The notes under the pieces: model-generated
The model's input: the letters and a program-made list of their open reading frames with translations, nothing else
What the model was told of the DNA's origin: nothing
Database searches by the model: none
Position numbers and translations under genes: made by a program
Part shown: one piece after another, positions 12,071-23,585 of the stretch
Layout of the letters: each line of letters begins with the position of its first letter
Numbering within the stretch: position 1 is the stretch's first letter
NCBI GenBank assembly: GCA_003952965.2
Contig: CM025856.1
Span: 8,703,439-8,767,438 of the forward strand
Direction of reading: 5' to 3'
Length of the DNA: 64,000 nucleotides
Source of the DNA: Morella rubra
Lineage: Eukaryota > Streptophyta > Magnoliopsida > Fagales > Myricaceae

Positions 12071-15000
12071 GAGTATTTCTGCTTTGGATTCAATTTAGAT
12101 AAAGAGATATAGAATCTATTAAATATTACAGGGTGGTCTATTTTAAAATTATGAATTTGCATGCTGTGTTTATCTTCTTCTAAATTAGAGAAGAATCATG
12201 ATTAATTCTTTGTTTTGTTCGTTAATATATATATTCATACGTAGATATGACACGGTGTGTAAAAAATCCATGTTTGCTCACAAATTTGGAATGAGGTGAT
12301 TTAAAAAAATTGCATTATTAAGACCATCCGGACCGGATTTCCCGGCCATAGTTTAAAGAGTGTTGAACCGTGCGGCAATCGCAATATCGCACCTAGGAGG
12401 AGGCTATTGGATGAATATTGCTTGAGAGGAGTTCCAAAGGAAAAAGTTAATACATCATGACATGCTATTAATGATATCATTGAATATAAGAAAAGTTAAA
12501 GGTGAGAGGAGTATATACTCCTGGTTATCAATAAAGAAGCTGTCGACTGGAAAAAGGAAATGTCTTAGAATGCAGTAGACACTCTTCTTAACTTCTAATT
12601 GCTTTAAAGGCCGGAGGCAGCCGCCTTTCCAATGACCTATAGCATGAGTTTTGTTCTCTGAAGTTATGAATCCAATTGCCATTGGACAATTTGTACTGGA
12701 AATGAAAATTCCATTGTTAACATATATTATAAAGAACATGTCACGGCTTAGATATCCTTGACATTTTTCATTTCAATTCCAATTACGTACCTAGGAAAGA
12801 TTCTCCTTATTATTAGCTCAACAACGTTATAGTTTGCAAAATACAACAACGTCGTTATATAGTGATTCATGTGTGCATACGTCTATTTTCATTTCTAAAC
12901 CAGGAGAGGAGGCGTGAGGATCGGATTTAGTTCTAGAATTTATAAATTAGAGATATGTATATCATCTGTCACCTCATTGTGCGTTGAGTAGATAATTCTG
13001 GCAATAACTTAATCACCGTGCTAATTTCGCATGCCATTCCAGATGCCTTGCATTTGCTTCATGACCACTGAACTTAAACAATTGGCTTTCATGCATCCAC
13101 ATGAACACTAATTCCAGGAGGTCGCCATGCATTCATTAAACTATAAGCTTTGCTTTGTGCATTATTAATTGGTCTTGACATGCATTTTGTAATCTCAAAC
13201 ACAACACCTTTGCTGCACTATAAGATTTTGGAAAGAATCACTGGCCGACCTCCAACTTCAATTCACACTCCTAATTCTAGTTCATTAATCGAGCATCAAT
13301 CAGTTCACCACAAAGCGGAAATTATTCTATATTACTATATACGTACACTAACTCATGGCCACGTCAAAAGCTGCCATGTTATATGTTGGTCCGGATTAAT
13401 TACATTAATGGTTCACATTTCCCGAAAATATTGCTGCAAAAAGGAGAAAATATAAAATCTTGGACGCCACTATTGTGGGAGAATAGTTCTCTCTAAAACT
13501 ACTGTATCTAGTACAGTTAAAATTTTCACAATCAACAATATTGGATCACAATAGTTCTCTCTAAAACAAATTTGAAAGGCTATCAGTACATTAATAATAA
13601 ATATATTCATAGATTCTAATATGTATACTCACCCAAAAATGGATTACATGCAAACAATGCCAATAAAAAAAATCTCACCAAATTGATGATATATAGACTA
13701 AAGAAAAATCTCAACGACCGACACTACTAATCAAATAGAAGGTCAAGGAATAACATAGAGAAATTTAAGATGAAGAATTTTCTCAATTTTTTTCTTTCTT
13801 TTACAGTTTCTCTCTCCACATATAAAAGAGAAGAAACTCTCGTGCGCAATCACATTGCACCTCGGACAGACACGTAAAGGCGCAGCCTTTTAGTTTTCTT
13901 TTAGCCAATTATCAGGATATAGATGTGTGGTACTGCGCATGCAATCACATTGCACCTCGGACGGTCCTATTCGATGGATCGAAAGAGGAGGAGCAGTGCC
14001 TAGGTGAAAGATTTTTATGTCATTAGTTATTGTTATCATTGAATCACTGAAGTCCAATCCGCATGCAATTGATCAACACATGTAGATAATTTACAATACT
14101 TCTATATTTACGGTGATCATCTTTAGCCTTAATTAAATTAAGAACTTTACTGCGAATTGGGAATATCGATACGTATTCGAATTGATATGCTAAGGAAGAT
14201 ACCCAGGATTGAGCTGAAAAACACATGATCATGACTGACACTTTCAATCTTGAAGTCCTCCTTCTGTGTTTTTTTTTCTCGAGTTTCTGCCGTTTAATTT
14301 TTCTTTCTTGATAGAAATATATATATATAGCTAATACATAATAATGATCAGCATATTCGATCGTTTTTTTGAATATGTCTGTCTCCCACAAGATGTTCTG
14401 AAACCGAATATAGCGCTCGTACGTTCGCAATTAAAAGAGTCTGATACATAAAAAAAACCATTTGCAAAGAATTAAATATATATATATATATTTGAGCTAT
14501 TTGAGATGAACGATTCTAATCAACTTGAAACTGCGTCTACATATATTATTAATTGCTACAAAGGCATCCGCCTTTCCACGCACTTAAAGCTAGCAAGCAA
14601 AGCAGCCTACTATTCGGTGGATGCATGTTATTTGGATTAATCTTCTAATTAAACCATTTATAATTACCAGTTTTTATCATTTTATTTATTATTGTGCTCA
14701 CATTCTGTATTAGGAATAATCTGGCATTTCTACTCAAAGGCGTACATACGTCTTTCTCTAAGAACCTATAGAGTTGGTGTATTTATCTTCCTAGGACCGC
14801 TCCCTGTCTTTCAGGAGTAACAGTGCTTGCATGTACAGAGACGAAAATGATATGGTCAATTCAGTAATTAATCATGTTAATTTAAGGGGCTATATATGTT
14901 TTTGTTTTTATTTTCGAAAATTTTTACATGAAGGATGATATTATATAATTATAAATTGGAGATCCACTGCAAACTGTGGACAACAGTCTTTCAAATTTTT

Positions 15001-15500
15001 CAAATTTTTTAGCTAGCACATAACAGCAGCAACTAACATTGCATCGGAGAAATATATTGCTAAAATTTACATATAAGCTATAAGACTGATTTCCCGGAAA
15101 TACGCACTAATTAATTAGAGTACATGTCCCAGCTGCTCACCCAGACAAACTAATAATTACCACTAAGAAATTGTGCTGCACATGGAAAGCGGGCATATAA
15201 TAAGTAATTTTAACTTTATTTCGTTAAGCAAACTTTGAGAACTAAACTTTCCCTTCCACATTATCGATCGCTTTGTCTTCAGCAGGCCGGGTCGGCCATG
15301 TGGTTCCCATTAAGCTACAAGACAATTAGTCTGAAGAAACTTCCAGGAAGTTGCTTGTCACGAAGATTATTCTCATCGCAAAATGAGGAAGATACAAATT
15401 TATGTTACTTTACCATACCGACAGGAAGGAAAAAAAAAAAAAAAAAAAAAAAAAACTTCATTGAGCTTTTGCTCTCCTTTTTCAATATTCCAACAGAGTA
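12071..15500. other. Gene-free stretch
   Basis: No protein family was recognised. The motif CAATCACATTGCACCTCGGA occurs twice (about 13849 and 13942). There is a poly(A) run at 15427-15454. Open frames such as 13150-13455 (plus) and 14044-14430 (minus) show no domain signature and are not called. Confidence 0.55.
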
Positions 15501-15931
15501 GAGGTTGAAATTCAAAATTGATGGCTAGGCTTGGCTTTGATTGATAGAAGGGAATGCGATGAGGGCGCGCTGGAAATGTTGGCAAATAACTTACTATAAA
15601 TTGTAACAAAGTAGTATGTGCTCCAACTTTGGCAGACTGAAATATCTGAAGTATTTTCCTGCACATAAATTATTGCCTTCCAATGCCCACTGGACTGAAA
15701 AACTGTAACTTCGGCCACGGAAAACACAGAGGCCATCCCAGATTCGAACTTATATACATGATATACAAGCATAATATATATATATATATATAAACCAGAA
15801 GGTGAACACAAATCCTTCATCGAGTGCTACGGCACGGACGTAGTTTAGATCCACAGAGGACACCTGAACAGTTCAGAGTTATATCAACTAGCTTGTACGT
15901 GGACTCTGTTGGTTGCATGCGTTATATTGTG

Positions 15932-16162
15932 TCATATATCTCTGAGAAATTCATGGAGCACCTCTTTAAGAACCTCCTTGGATGATACGATTGTCGATGT
16001 GTCCGAGTTAAAGTATTCCTTGAACCATCAGTACTGGTTAGGTGTCAGTTCCTGCTTCCAGCCTGACGCATACTTGTTATGCTCTGACAGATCACGGGCA
16101 AGGCTCCTTGCTCCTACATGGCACAGTAAGACCAATCTCTGTAGCAGTTGTTCGACGTACAT
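15932..16162 (-). pseudogene. Anonymous terminal-exon relic
   Basis: The minus strand reads a 76-residue segment starting MYVEQLLQRLVLLCHVG, continuing ARDLSEHNKYASGWKQEL and ending EVLKEVLHEFLRDI before a stop. One internal TGA sits between NQY and WFKEYF. The composition (amphipathic, charged, few low-complexity residues) looks like real protein and quite unlike random frames around it. I do not recognise the family. It may be the last exon of a decayed gene copy. Other plausible minus-strand pieces lie at 19668-19815 and perhaps 15520-15760. No intact gene can be assembled. Confidence 0.4.
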
Positions 16163-16600
16163 GGCAGAAACCCGTGCTTAATAAGTATCTTTTAAGGGAT
16201 CCAGCTACCATGACTGACCGTGAGAACGGCTTTTTGTCAATGTCTTTCTCCATTTTTGCGATTTTTCAACGCCGTGTACTTCAGTTAACTTACTCAGGCT
16301 TTCTTTTAATGTTTTTTTTTTCCATTTTGTTCCACCTTGCACACTCGTAATATTTAAATTTCCAATCCCCATTATTGCAATTGCACTTTTTCTTTAGATA
16401 CCTGGGCTACATCCATCCTTGTAAAGTAAGTTGGAGAATTCACACACTTAGCAGTTACCTAAAAAAAAACACTTTATGATCAACTATATATATCTCAGTA
16501 CGTAGAAGCTAGTAAGCGCACATATTTCTTCAACACTATTCCAGCCTTTGAACCCCAGCTATCTCGAGAAACATATCCTTCTTTCTCTATAACTTAAAAG

Positions 16601-16840
16601 ATGTTCTGGTGTAGGAAAACTCTGCGCAAAGCTGCAAAGGTGGTAATCATTGCGCTCTTGATTTTTACCACTTCGCCTCTTGAGGCCTCAAGGCAGCCTT
16701 TTGCTGACATGAAGTTCCCAGTACTTGGTGCACAAAACGCATCTTTTGCACAGGAGAGAGTGCCGGTACCACCTTCTGGTCCTAATCCTTGCACTTGCAT
16801 TAATCGTGGAACAGCTACTGGAAGCTGCCAACATGATTAA
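16601..16840 (+). CDS. Small secreted signalling-peptide precursor
   Basis: A 79-residue precursor. Residues 1-12 are basic (MFWCRKTLRKAAK), residues about 13-27 form a hydrophobic helix (VVIIALLIFTTSPLE) and a signal-peptidase site is likely near ASR-QPF. A variable middle (FPVLGAQNASF) is followed by ERVPVPPSGPNPCTCINRG and a short tail. The basic-hydrophobic start, variable pro-region and C-terminal SGPNP core are the layout of CLE/IDA/PIP-type plant peptide precursors. The exact family is uncertain: the core resembles VPSGPNP of CLE and VPPSGP of IDA-like peptides but matches neither fully, and it ends in a CTC cysteine pair. The start is the only ATG ahead of the hydrophobic segment. A paralogue interrupted by a transposon begins at 20129 and shares the start, spacing and downstream non-coding sequence. 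Single exon; no nearby operon-like partners. Confidence 0.7.
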   Translation: MFWCRKTLRKAAKVVIIALLIFTTSPLEASRQPFADMKFPVLGAQNASFAQERVPVPPSGPNPCTCINRGTATGSCQHD

Positions 16841-17960
16841 TTGACGACATAATTAATTGCAGTCCTTAGTGGCAACGGTATGTTGGCTTGTGTTATGGAA
16901 AGAAGACCAGAAGATCATGTGTGATGTCTTTGCTCGTTTATTTTGTGTTATATATATGCAGTGTTACACTCGATTGCATTGCACGTATTAGATTTCATGC
17001 TTATGATATAAATAAAGCTTAAACTCAAGGTAAGATTGTAGTAGTTAATATTATCTAGACAATATCCCGATACTGAACCAGCTCAAGCCGTCGAGTGTAT
17101 CTTTTTTTCTAAGCTGATACTGAGTTTAACTTGCAAAAGAGCTATTTTCCTTTCGGAAGAGGAAGAGAATTTTCAACCTAAGTAGCTTTTGCAACCTTTG
17201 CACGGGGTTTCGGTACTGGCCTCTTCATCACGCTCTCCTATTGCTATTCCAAGCAAGACATACTTTATTTAAATACCTAAGTATGTCACTACGAAATGTA
17301 CTCTCCTATTGTATGGAATGGGTATAAGTAATTTCGAAAAATGGTTGGAAGCTGACTTCGAGGTCTATTGAGGACTGGGAAAATACATAATTAGGAGGAA
17401 AATTAGTTGAATGGCATGAATATTAAAGCAAAAAAGCTTCTAATGAATTGTTTTCATAGTTAATAACTTTTTATCCTATTATTATGTCCTTATTTGTTTA
17501 ACTCCTTGGAGTTCATACAGATCAGACGTACGAAACTAAAGGGAGAGCTGGGGGCACCCAAATAATTCTGGAAAAAAGAAAAAGCTTCGGTCTTCAGTCT
17601 TCGGTGTATCTTTTAATTGTCTTTTGGGCATCGTTTTTACATTTTATGCACTTTGGTCCTGCTGATGATCAGTATGCTTTTATGTAATTAGGACTCTATG
17701 AATCAATTTTAAACTTGTCCTTGCTTATATTCTGATTCTTTAGCAAACATGCATATCGGCCACCCTGAGCTGCATATTGTTAAGCTACCACAGCTTTCGC
17801 AAAGCGCAAACGTCCAGTCTGCCGCACACGATCTCTTTTAGGCCCACTGGGAATTGCATATTCGCCGACTTATGCTCCTTCACCCAATATTATATTCGTC
17901 GACTTTGAAAGATATGCCTAAAAAATACATGCAGAAGGGCAGATAGGATCTGAAAATTGC
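16841..17960 (+). repeat. 3' flank of peptide gene, duplicated at 28687-29960
   Basis: Non-coding sequence downstream of the first peptide gene is collinear with that after the second. Shared pieces include GTATGTTGGCTTGT, AATAAAGCT/TATAAAGCTCAAA, TCTAGACAATATCC, GAGTTTAAC-TGCAAAAG, GGAAGAGGA, ATTTTATGCA-TTTGG and TTTAGGCCCA. This shows a locus-scale tandem duplication, not just similar coding sequence. Confidence 0.8.
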
Positions 17961-19600
17961 ATATATATGCATGCCTCGATGAATTGCTTGTTAAATGAAT
18001 TCGTATACAATTATGTTAATTCAAATGGTTTTCTAGAAAGAAAATCAATGAATAGGTGTACGTCACAATCTTTTTGCACACAAATAGCACAATCAGATTC
18101 CTTCCACATGGCGTAGAAAAAATAAAAAAGAAAGACTCCTGCCCCATAAATTAAAGCCGAGAAACTTCGCAACCACTCTACCTACATGCTCTAGGAGAGC
18201 CTCGGTTTGCGCGCACACGCGTAAGGATGTGGGTTGCATTTGACCCTGTTTAGCTAGCGAGAGAAATATAGATTATGTTTGGTTTCGATCTCAAAATAAT
18301 TTTGTTGTGTTTGTATTTTTTTTGAAAGTTGTGTGAATTCTTTTGAAATCGATAAAAAATATTAAAAATTATTAAAATTTATAAAAATTATTAAAATTGA
18401 TAAAAATATATTAAAATTGATGAAAAAGTAAGTACGACAAATGTTTGAAAATGAAATATTATCCAAATATTTTTGTACGCTTTTAAGAATCCTGTCCTTA
18501 TATAATTGACGGTAAGACTAGGTATATATATATATATATATATAGCTTCCTCCTTTGTCCTTGGAACAGATTAATTACGGCCGCCATGATAGCCTCTATC
18601 AATAACAGATAAAAAGCTGATCATTACTGCTGTGATGGATCAAAGATGCAAGTGATTATATATGGAATTGGACAAGTTCGTCCTGCTACATAGTCTACGA
18701 CCCTTTATTATATATATAGAACGGATATAGTGAAGATTAATTGCATCCGTTGTGATAATTTTCTGGTTCGAGATGTGTAATACTCATCATAATCTTTACT
18801 AAAGATTTGGCGTGTTACTCTGAAGCGTGCAGACCGCATGATCAGTGCAGTACTCTCCACGTATTCAAACCTGAACCAATTTGAATAATATTTACACTCC
18901 GTACGTGTCAGGGAGTTCCTGGATGTATCAAATTGAAGTTTTGTCTCATCCAGGCCTTCAAGTATATCGGCTATGATCATTAGCAAATTAGCAAGGGGTT
19001 AAAACATTCCAGATCCGCTTTACAACGCAATTTTCTCTACAATTTCAAATCTGAATTGCCTAGTTCAATTCTTAGACAAAAACATCATAAAATATAGTAG
19101 AAACTGTACGACTTGCATTGTCCAAAACACATTAAGTACGAACCTCGGACTCACTGGATGTGTCGGGATTTCTAACTAATTAGACTAGTATGAAAGTTGA
19201 ATAAGAAATTACAGTAAATATTTTTCACAAAATATATATATATATATAGTAAATCTTGATCTGTATTTCACCAGGTAGTAGGCAAGAACAATCTTAGGGT
19301 TAGAGAGAGAAAGAGGGAATTGTTTTATATACATTTGTTTTAGTGAATGTCCACATTATTTGATTTGTTTAATCTGAGAAGATCACCGGGCCTCCAGTGC
19401 ATGTCGAGGTTTTTTTAATGTACAGATACCCCAAATTTTTTGGATCTCTTGGTTCGTCTTAATTTGCAGGCGACCGAATATACGATCGTATATATTTATA
19501 TGCGGTAGTGTTACTTTGTTGTCGTACCTAAAAATGTGCATTAACTTATACATATATATATATATATATATAGGTAGAGTATAGTTTTAGCTGATTGGAA
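17961..19600. other. Gene-free, with TA microsatellites
   Basis: (TA)n runs lie at 18525-18543, 19232-19248 and 19550-19572, with an AT-rich block at 18340-18480. A minus-strand frame at 18886-18986 (ADILEGLDETKLQFDTSR) looks faintly coding but has no family match. Confidence 0.5.
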
Positions 19601-19667
19601 AGATTTTTAAACTACGGAGCGCTATACAATACCTTTGACAATGCTTTATATGACACCAGTGTACGTA

Positions 19668-19815
19668 CCTTCTTTCAAATCGTTGTCTGGAGCATATCCT
19701 TCTTCTAAATCACTGTGCCTGGCTTCTTGCCACTTTCGCATGACATGGCTGCAGCTTTCTTGCAGTTGCATGCTTGCCCAGAGTAAACCTATCTTGGCTT
19801 TCTTTCCACTTGAGT
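19668..19815 (-). pseudogene. Anonymous internal-exon relic
   Basis: The minus strand reads IGLLWASMQLQESCSHVMRK and then WQEARHSDLEEGYAPDNDLK, ending at a possible splice donor (GAAG|GTACGT). It is protein-like but unrecognised, and may belong to the same decayed gene as 15932-16162. Low certainty. Confidence 0.3.
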
Positions 19816-20128
19816 GCTAACCAAAAGCCATCAACTAAGCTCAAAGCTTTGCTTTGTGTCTTGACTCATAAACTAATTATATAGTGTGAATAATTGCAAG
19901 AAGATAACGCCAAGGCGCATGATCAGGAAAACGAAAAGTGTGTTATGGGACTTTTGAAATCCAGGCGGCCACATGCATAGCTAAGTATACAAAATGACCA
20001 ACTATTTATTTCTTTTCTCTTTTGTCAAACGAAATAGACATTGATCAACTTGAATTCTGAAAGCGACAAATATATATAGCACGTATATTTCGACAGAGTC
20101 AAACCTAAAAGGAACCATATAGATCAAC

Positions 20129-20249
20129 ATGTTCCGTTCGAGGGAAATTTTGCGGGATGCTGCGAAGGTGGCCGGGATCATCGCATTCTTGATTTATGCC
20201 ATGACTACGCCTGATCTAGTGGCTGCAAGGCCTTTGGTTGACAAGACGA
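20129..20249 (+). pseudogene. Peptide paralogue, 5' half (split by CACTA)
   Basis: Encodes 40 residues starting MFRSREILRDAAKV, a hydrophobic segment (AGIIAFLIYAM) and a likely cleavage region LVAARPLVDKT. It aligns with the start of the intact peptide gene at 16601. At 20250 a CACTA transposon begins and a stop follows 8 codons later. The reading frame resumes at 28586 after the transposon, so the interruption is the only obvious lesion. As it stands only a signal peptide and a short tail could be made. Confidence 0.8.
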
Positions 20250-20964
20250 CACTACAACAAAATTCTTGTTAGATACGACCTATAGTGGTTAGACGATGGT
20301 CATCCAAACCTTGTGATTTAAGAATTCTGTCCACCAAAATCAATTTCGTCGTTATTGCCAATTATGTTGACTAATCGTTTGGTCATTGGAGACATGAAAT
20401 CTTCCATCATTAGAAGATACAGTAAAATTTTATCAGTGGTTGTTCTTTATGTTTGCTAGCCAACTGTTTTTGGTTGCCATTTCTTTTCTCTAACAAAACC
20501 TATTTGGATGAGATCACAAAACTAGTGGTCTAATTTTTATAAGTACCATTTGTTGGGCCTTTTTGGCTTTGACTAAATGTTGGTTGTCCTTTTAAGTTTT
20601 ATTTTGATGATTTGCCTTGGTTGAAATTTGACTTCTAGTAACACCTTGTCACCCACAAACTGTTATCCGCATATAGTTTTCACCACAAAGACATATTCTG
20701 TTGTCATATAATTCTTGTAACCAATTATTAGCTTCATAGCAAATATTTACTATTTACGAAAATTCTGAATGTAAATATTGCGTGCTCTTGACAAAATGGC
20801 TATCGTCATTTTATTGAAAATTCCTACAAACATTTTTTTTAGCTAGTAATCCATAAATAAACTTTTAGCTAGTCATGCACCACCCTAAAAGGATTATCTC
20901 TAAATCCCAAAACATTACTACATAAAATTAAAATAAGAGTTCCACCATATAATTAAAATAAAAA

Positions 20965-22280
20965 CTAGAAATTTAGAAAACATAATGTGCTAATGTACTC
21001 TGTCTCATCCTCATCTGCCTCATTCTGATTATCACTTGGAAGTTGTTTGTACAAGTACTGAAGCTTCTCATCATAACTAGCATACCTTCTTGCATAGTCG
21101 TTGCAACGTTCATTCGATACTTTAACTTCATTTGTTAAACCTTCATGTGCGTTCGTGTAATACTCCAATTCAAACTTGTATTTGTCAACCAGGTTCGACA
21201 TTTGTGCAACTTTTGCTGAACGGGACTCACTTACGGGAGGTGGAGGTGGACTCATTGACTTACCCATTCCTCTAACATATCCAAATTTGCTTCCAAACAC
21301 TTCGGTAAATATCTCCTCAACAATTGCTTCATGTTTTTGATCTGGGTCCCTTTCCTTCTGAAGTTCAATCATTTTTTGCTGAAAATTATATAATTAAACA
21401 CATTCAATATATATCTTAAAATCCAATTTTTAAATCATAAAAAATCTAACATTACAATCCAAAAAAAAAAAATGTCTTCCAAAATAATTTTAAAAAACTA
21501 GCATAAATCTGTAAAGCTTCTTGACAAACCATGTACCATTCTTGTGTATGCGACTTCTTTTGTAGAACTTTATTGCCATTCCATCCTTTTCTTTCTGTAC
21601 CCAAAATTTTAAGTACTTCCATTATTTTCATATATATATGGCAACTGCTAAATGGAAATTTTATGAAGAGATAATACCTTTTCCAAGTGCAAACGATGAA
21701 GCAATTTGGAGCCAGATGTGTGATTTATTTTCAGTTTATTTCTATTGCCAGCATTTTTCTTACACAGCTTCTGCACATGATAGAATTTTTTGGTTAATAT
21801 AACATTTAACCAAAGAAATATTGAGCTGTTAATGTAAAAAATTCAGTTCCTGCACTCATATCCCTGGTATTCTTCACTTTGCCATATGTCACATAGTTTG
21901 TCCCACGCCCCGGCTGAAACATCATCAGGTGGATTTGGTCGAGCTATTTCAGCATTGTTGAACTTCTTATAAATTCCACGCAACTTATATCTGTACTGTC
22001 TAAATGAGACTTGCAGTTGAGTCTTCACACATTCTTGATCCTCAAAGCGACCCCAATCAAGAACAAAATCACCTTGTAGCAATTTCAATTTAATTAATGT
22101 TAGTTCTGTATTATTCTTTATGTACATTATACTAACCCTACAATGAAACCAAAAATAAAATAAGTACTTATAAATTACCAGCACACGGGTATATAATTCA
22201 TCTTTGTCTTCCTGAGACATATGCATCCAACTCCCGCATCTCACATCTGCAAATCTGGAAGTTACAAAAAGTATCCACAA
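20965..22280 (-). CDS. Transposase_24 (Ptta/En/Spm) protein of the CACTA
   Basis: A minus-strand gene in several exons. One exon near 22179-22260 contains QEDKDELYTRVL and is followed by a GT donor. The next, 21843-22072, reads DFVLDWGRFEDQECVKTQLQ, then a YRYKLRGIYKKF segment and PNPPDDVSAGAWDKLCDIWQ, the hallmark region of Pfam Transposase_24. Short exons follow near 21680-21775 (NRNKLKINHTSGSKLLHRL) and 21510-21590, then 20965-21380 with EEIFTEVFGSKFGYVRGMGK, a proline run and a coiled-coil tail. In the family these proteins accompany CACTA elements and are thought to bind element DNA. The upstream exons may have been cut off by the hAT at 22321, so the gene is probably 5'-disrupted. Confidence 0.7.
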
Positions 22281-22619
22281 TATAATTGTAAGAGTTTAGT
22301 AAGATGGAAGTACTGCTAACTAGGGGTGAACGTATTTGGGCTGGGACCAACCGGGCCGACCAAAACCGGCCCAGAACCGACTGGGCCGGCCGGTTTAGGT
22401 CCGGCCCGGTTCGGCTGTCGGTCTCCCAAAACCCAGAACTGAGGGTATTTTGGGTATTTTACCCTTTTTTTTTTAAACGACGTCGTCTCCCTATCCCCCC
22501 CCACTAAAAAAAAACCCCAGCCCCGACTCCCCCTAAAAAAAAACCCCAGCCCCAAAACGTCGTCGATGCCCTAGCCGCCCCCCTCCCCTCCGCCGCCCCG
22601 CACCCCTCCGGCGTCTCTC

Positions 22620-22621
<2 letters not shown>

Positions 22622-22662
<41 letters not shown>
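22622..22662 (+). repeat. (CT)n microsatellite in hAT leader
   Basis: About 20 CT units in the 5' leader of the hAT 1 transposase gene. The second hAT has a similar CT-rich leader at 36080-36400. Confidence 0.95.
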
Positions 22663-22664
<2 letters not shown>

Positions 22665-23585
22665 CGTCTCTCTCTCTCCGCGTCTCACGAGGCCACGCCG
22701 CCTCTCCACCTCACAAGCTTCCAGGTCCAGATCTCTCTCACTCGACGATTTCCTTTGTTTGCTGTGACTTGTTTAGTTTATTTAAGATTTGCCATTGATT
22801 TTTCGTTTCTCTGATTTATGAATTGTAGTTTAGTGTGGATTGTAGTTTAGTGTTTATTATTTAAGAATATTAATAGATTTGAATATTTGCATTTTACAGG
22901 GTGATTTACAAAGTTGCTAATAATTTCGTATATTGCTATTGACGAGAATTAAATCAGGTTTGTATTTCCCATTTTACTATTTTAAATTAGGTTTATGATA
23001 GAGATTGGAAATTAGGATTATGTTGGTTCTGTGAGATCGGAGGTCAGGGTTGACTTGTTGTTGGATTTGGATGAATTTTTAGTTTTGTTTTGTTGGATAT
23101 TTTTGCTGATTGGAAGTTAAATATTTGCATTTTGTTTTGTTGGATATTTTTGCTGATTTTACTTATCTAGGTCACTGTAATTCTGTAAATTGGACCGGAT
23201 AAAATGAGCTACAAATTAAAGAAAATAGCTTGATACAAATTGAAATGAATTCATTCTTAGAAGAACTTCATTTTTAGGATATTTATAACAACAAAGTTCT
23301 AAATTCTTGAGCTTGTATACTGTTAGTTCATGCTACATTCTATATGTTTTCGAAAAAAATAATATAAAGGGAGCTAACAGGAAAATTTGAGTAAGAAATA
23401 AATAATATTTAGAAAGAATAAATATCCATATTGTTTTTTAAAGGAAAAATTGTAAATCAAATACTTGTGCTTTGGTTCCTCAGTTTAGGGGTGATCGTAA
23501 CTGTTCAGCCTAATGATTTAATGCTGATTTGTTGTTGTTGGATTGTTTGTTAATTTGTGTTTTTTTTATTTTTAATGTGGTCTAG

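Noticed and set aside
13150..13455. 101-residue plus-strand frame as a gene
   Set aside because: No family resemblance, no promoter or splice context; surrounded by non-coding DNA.
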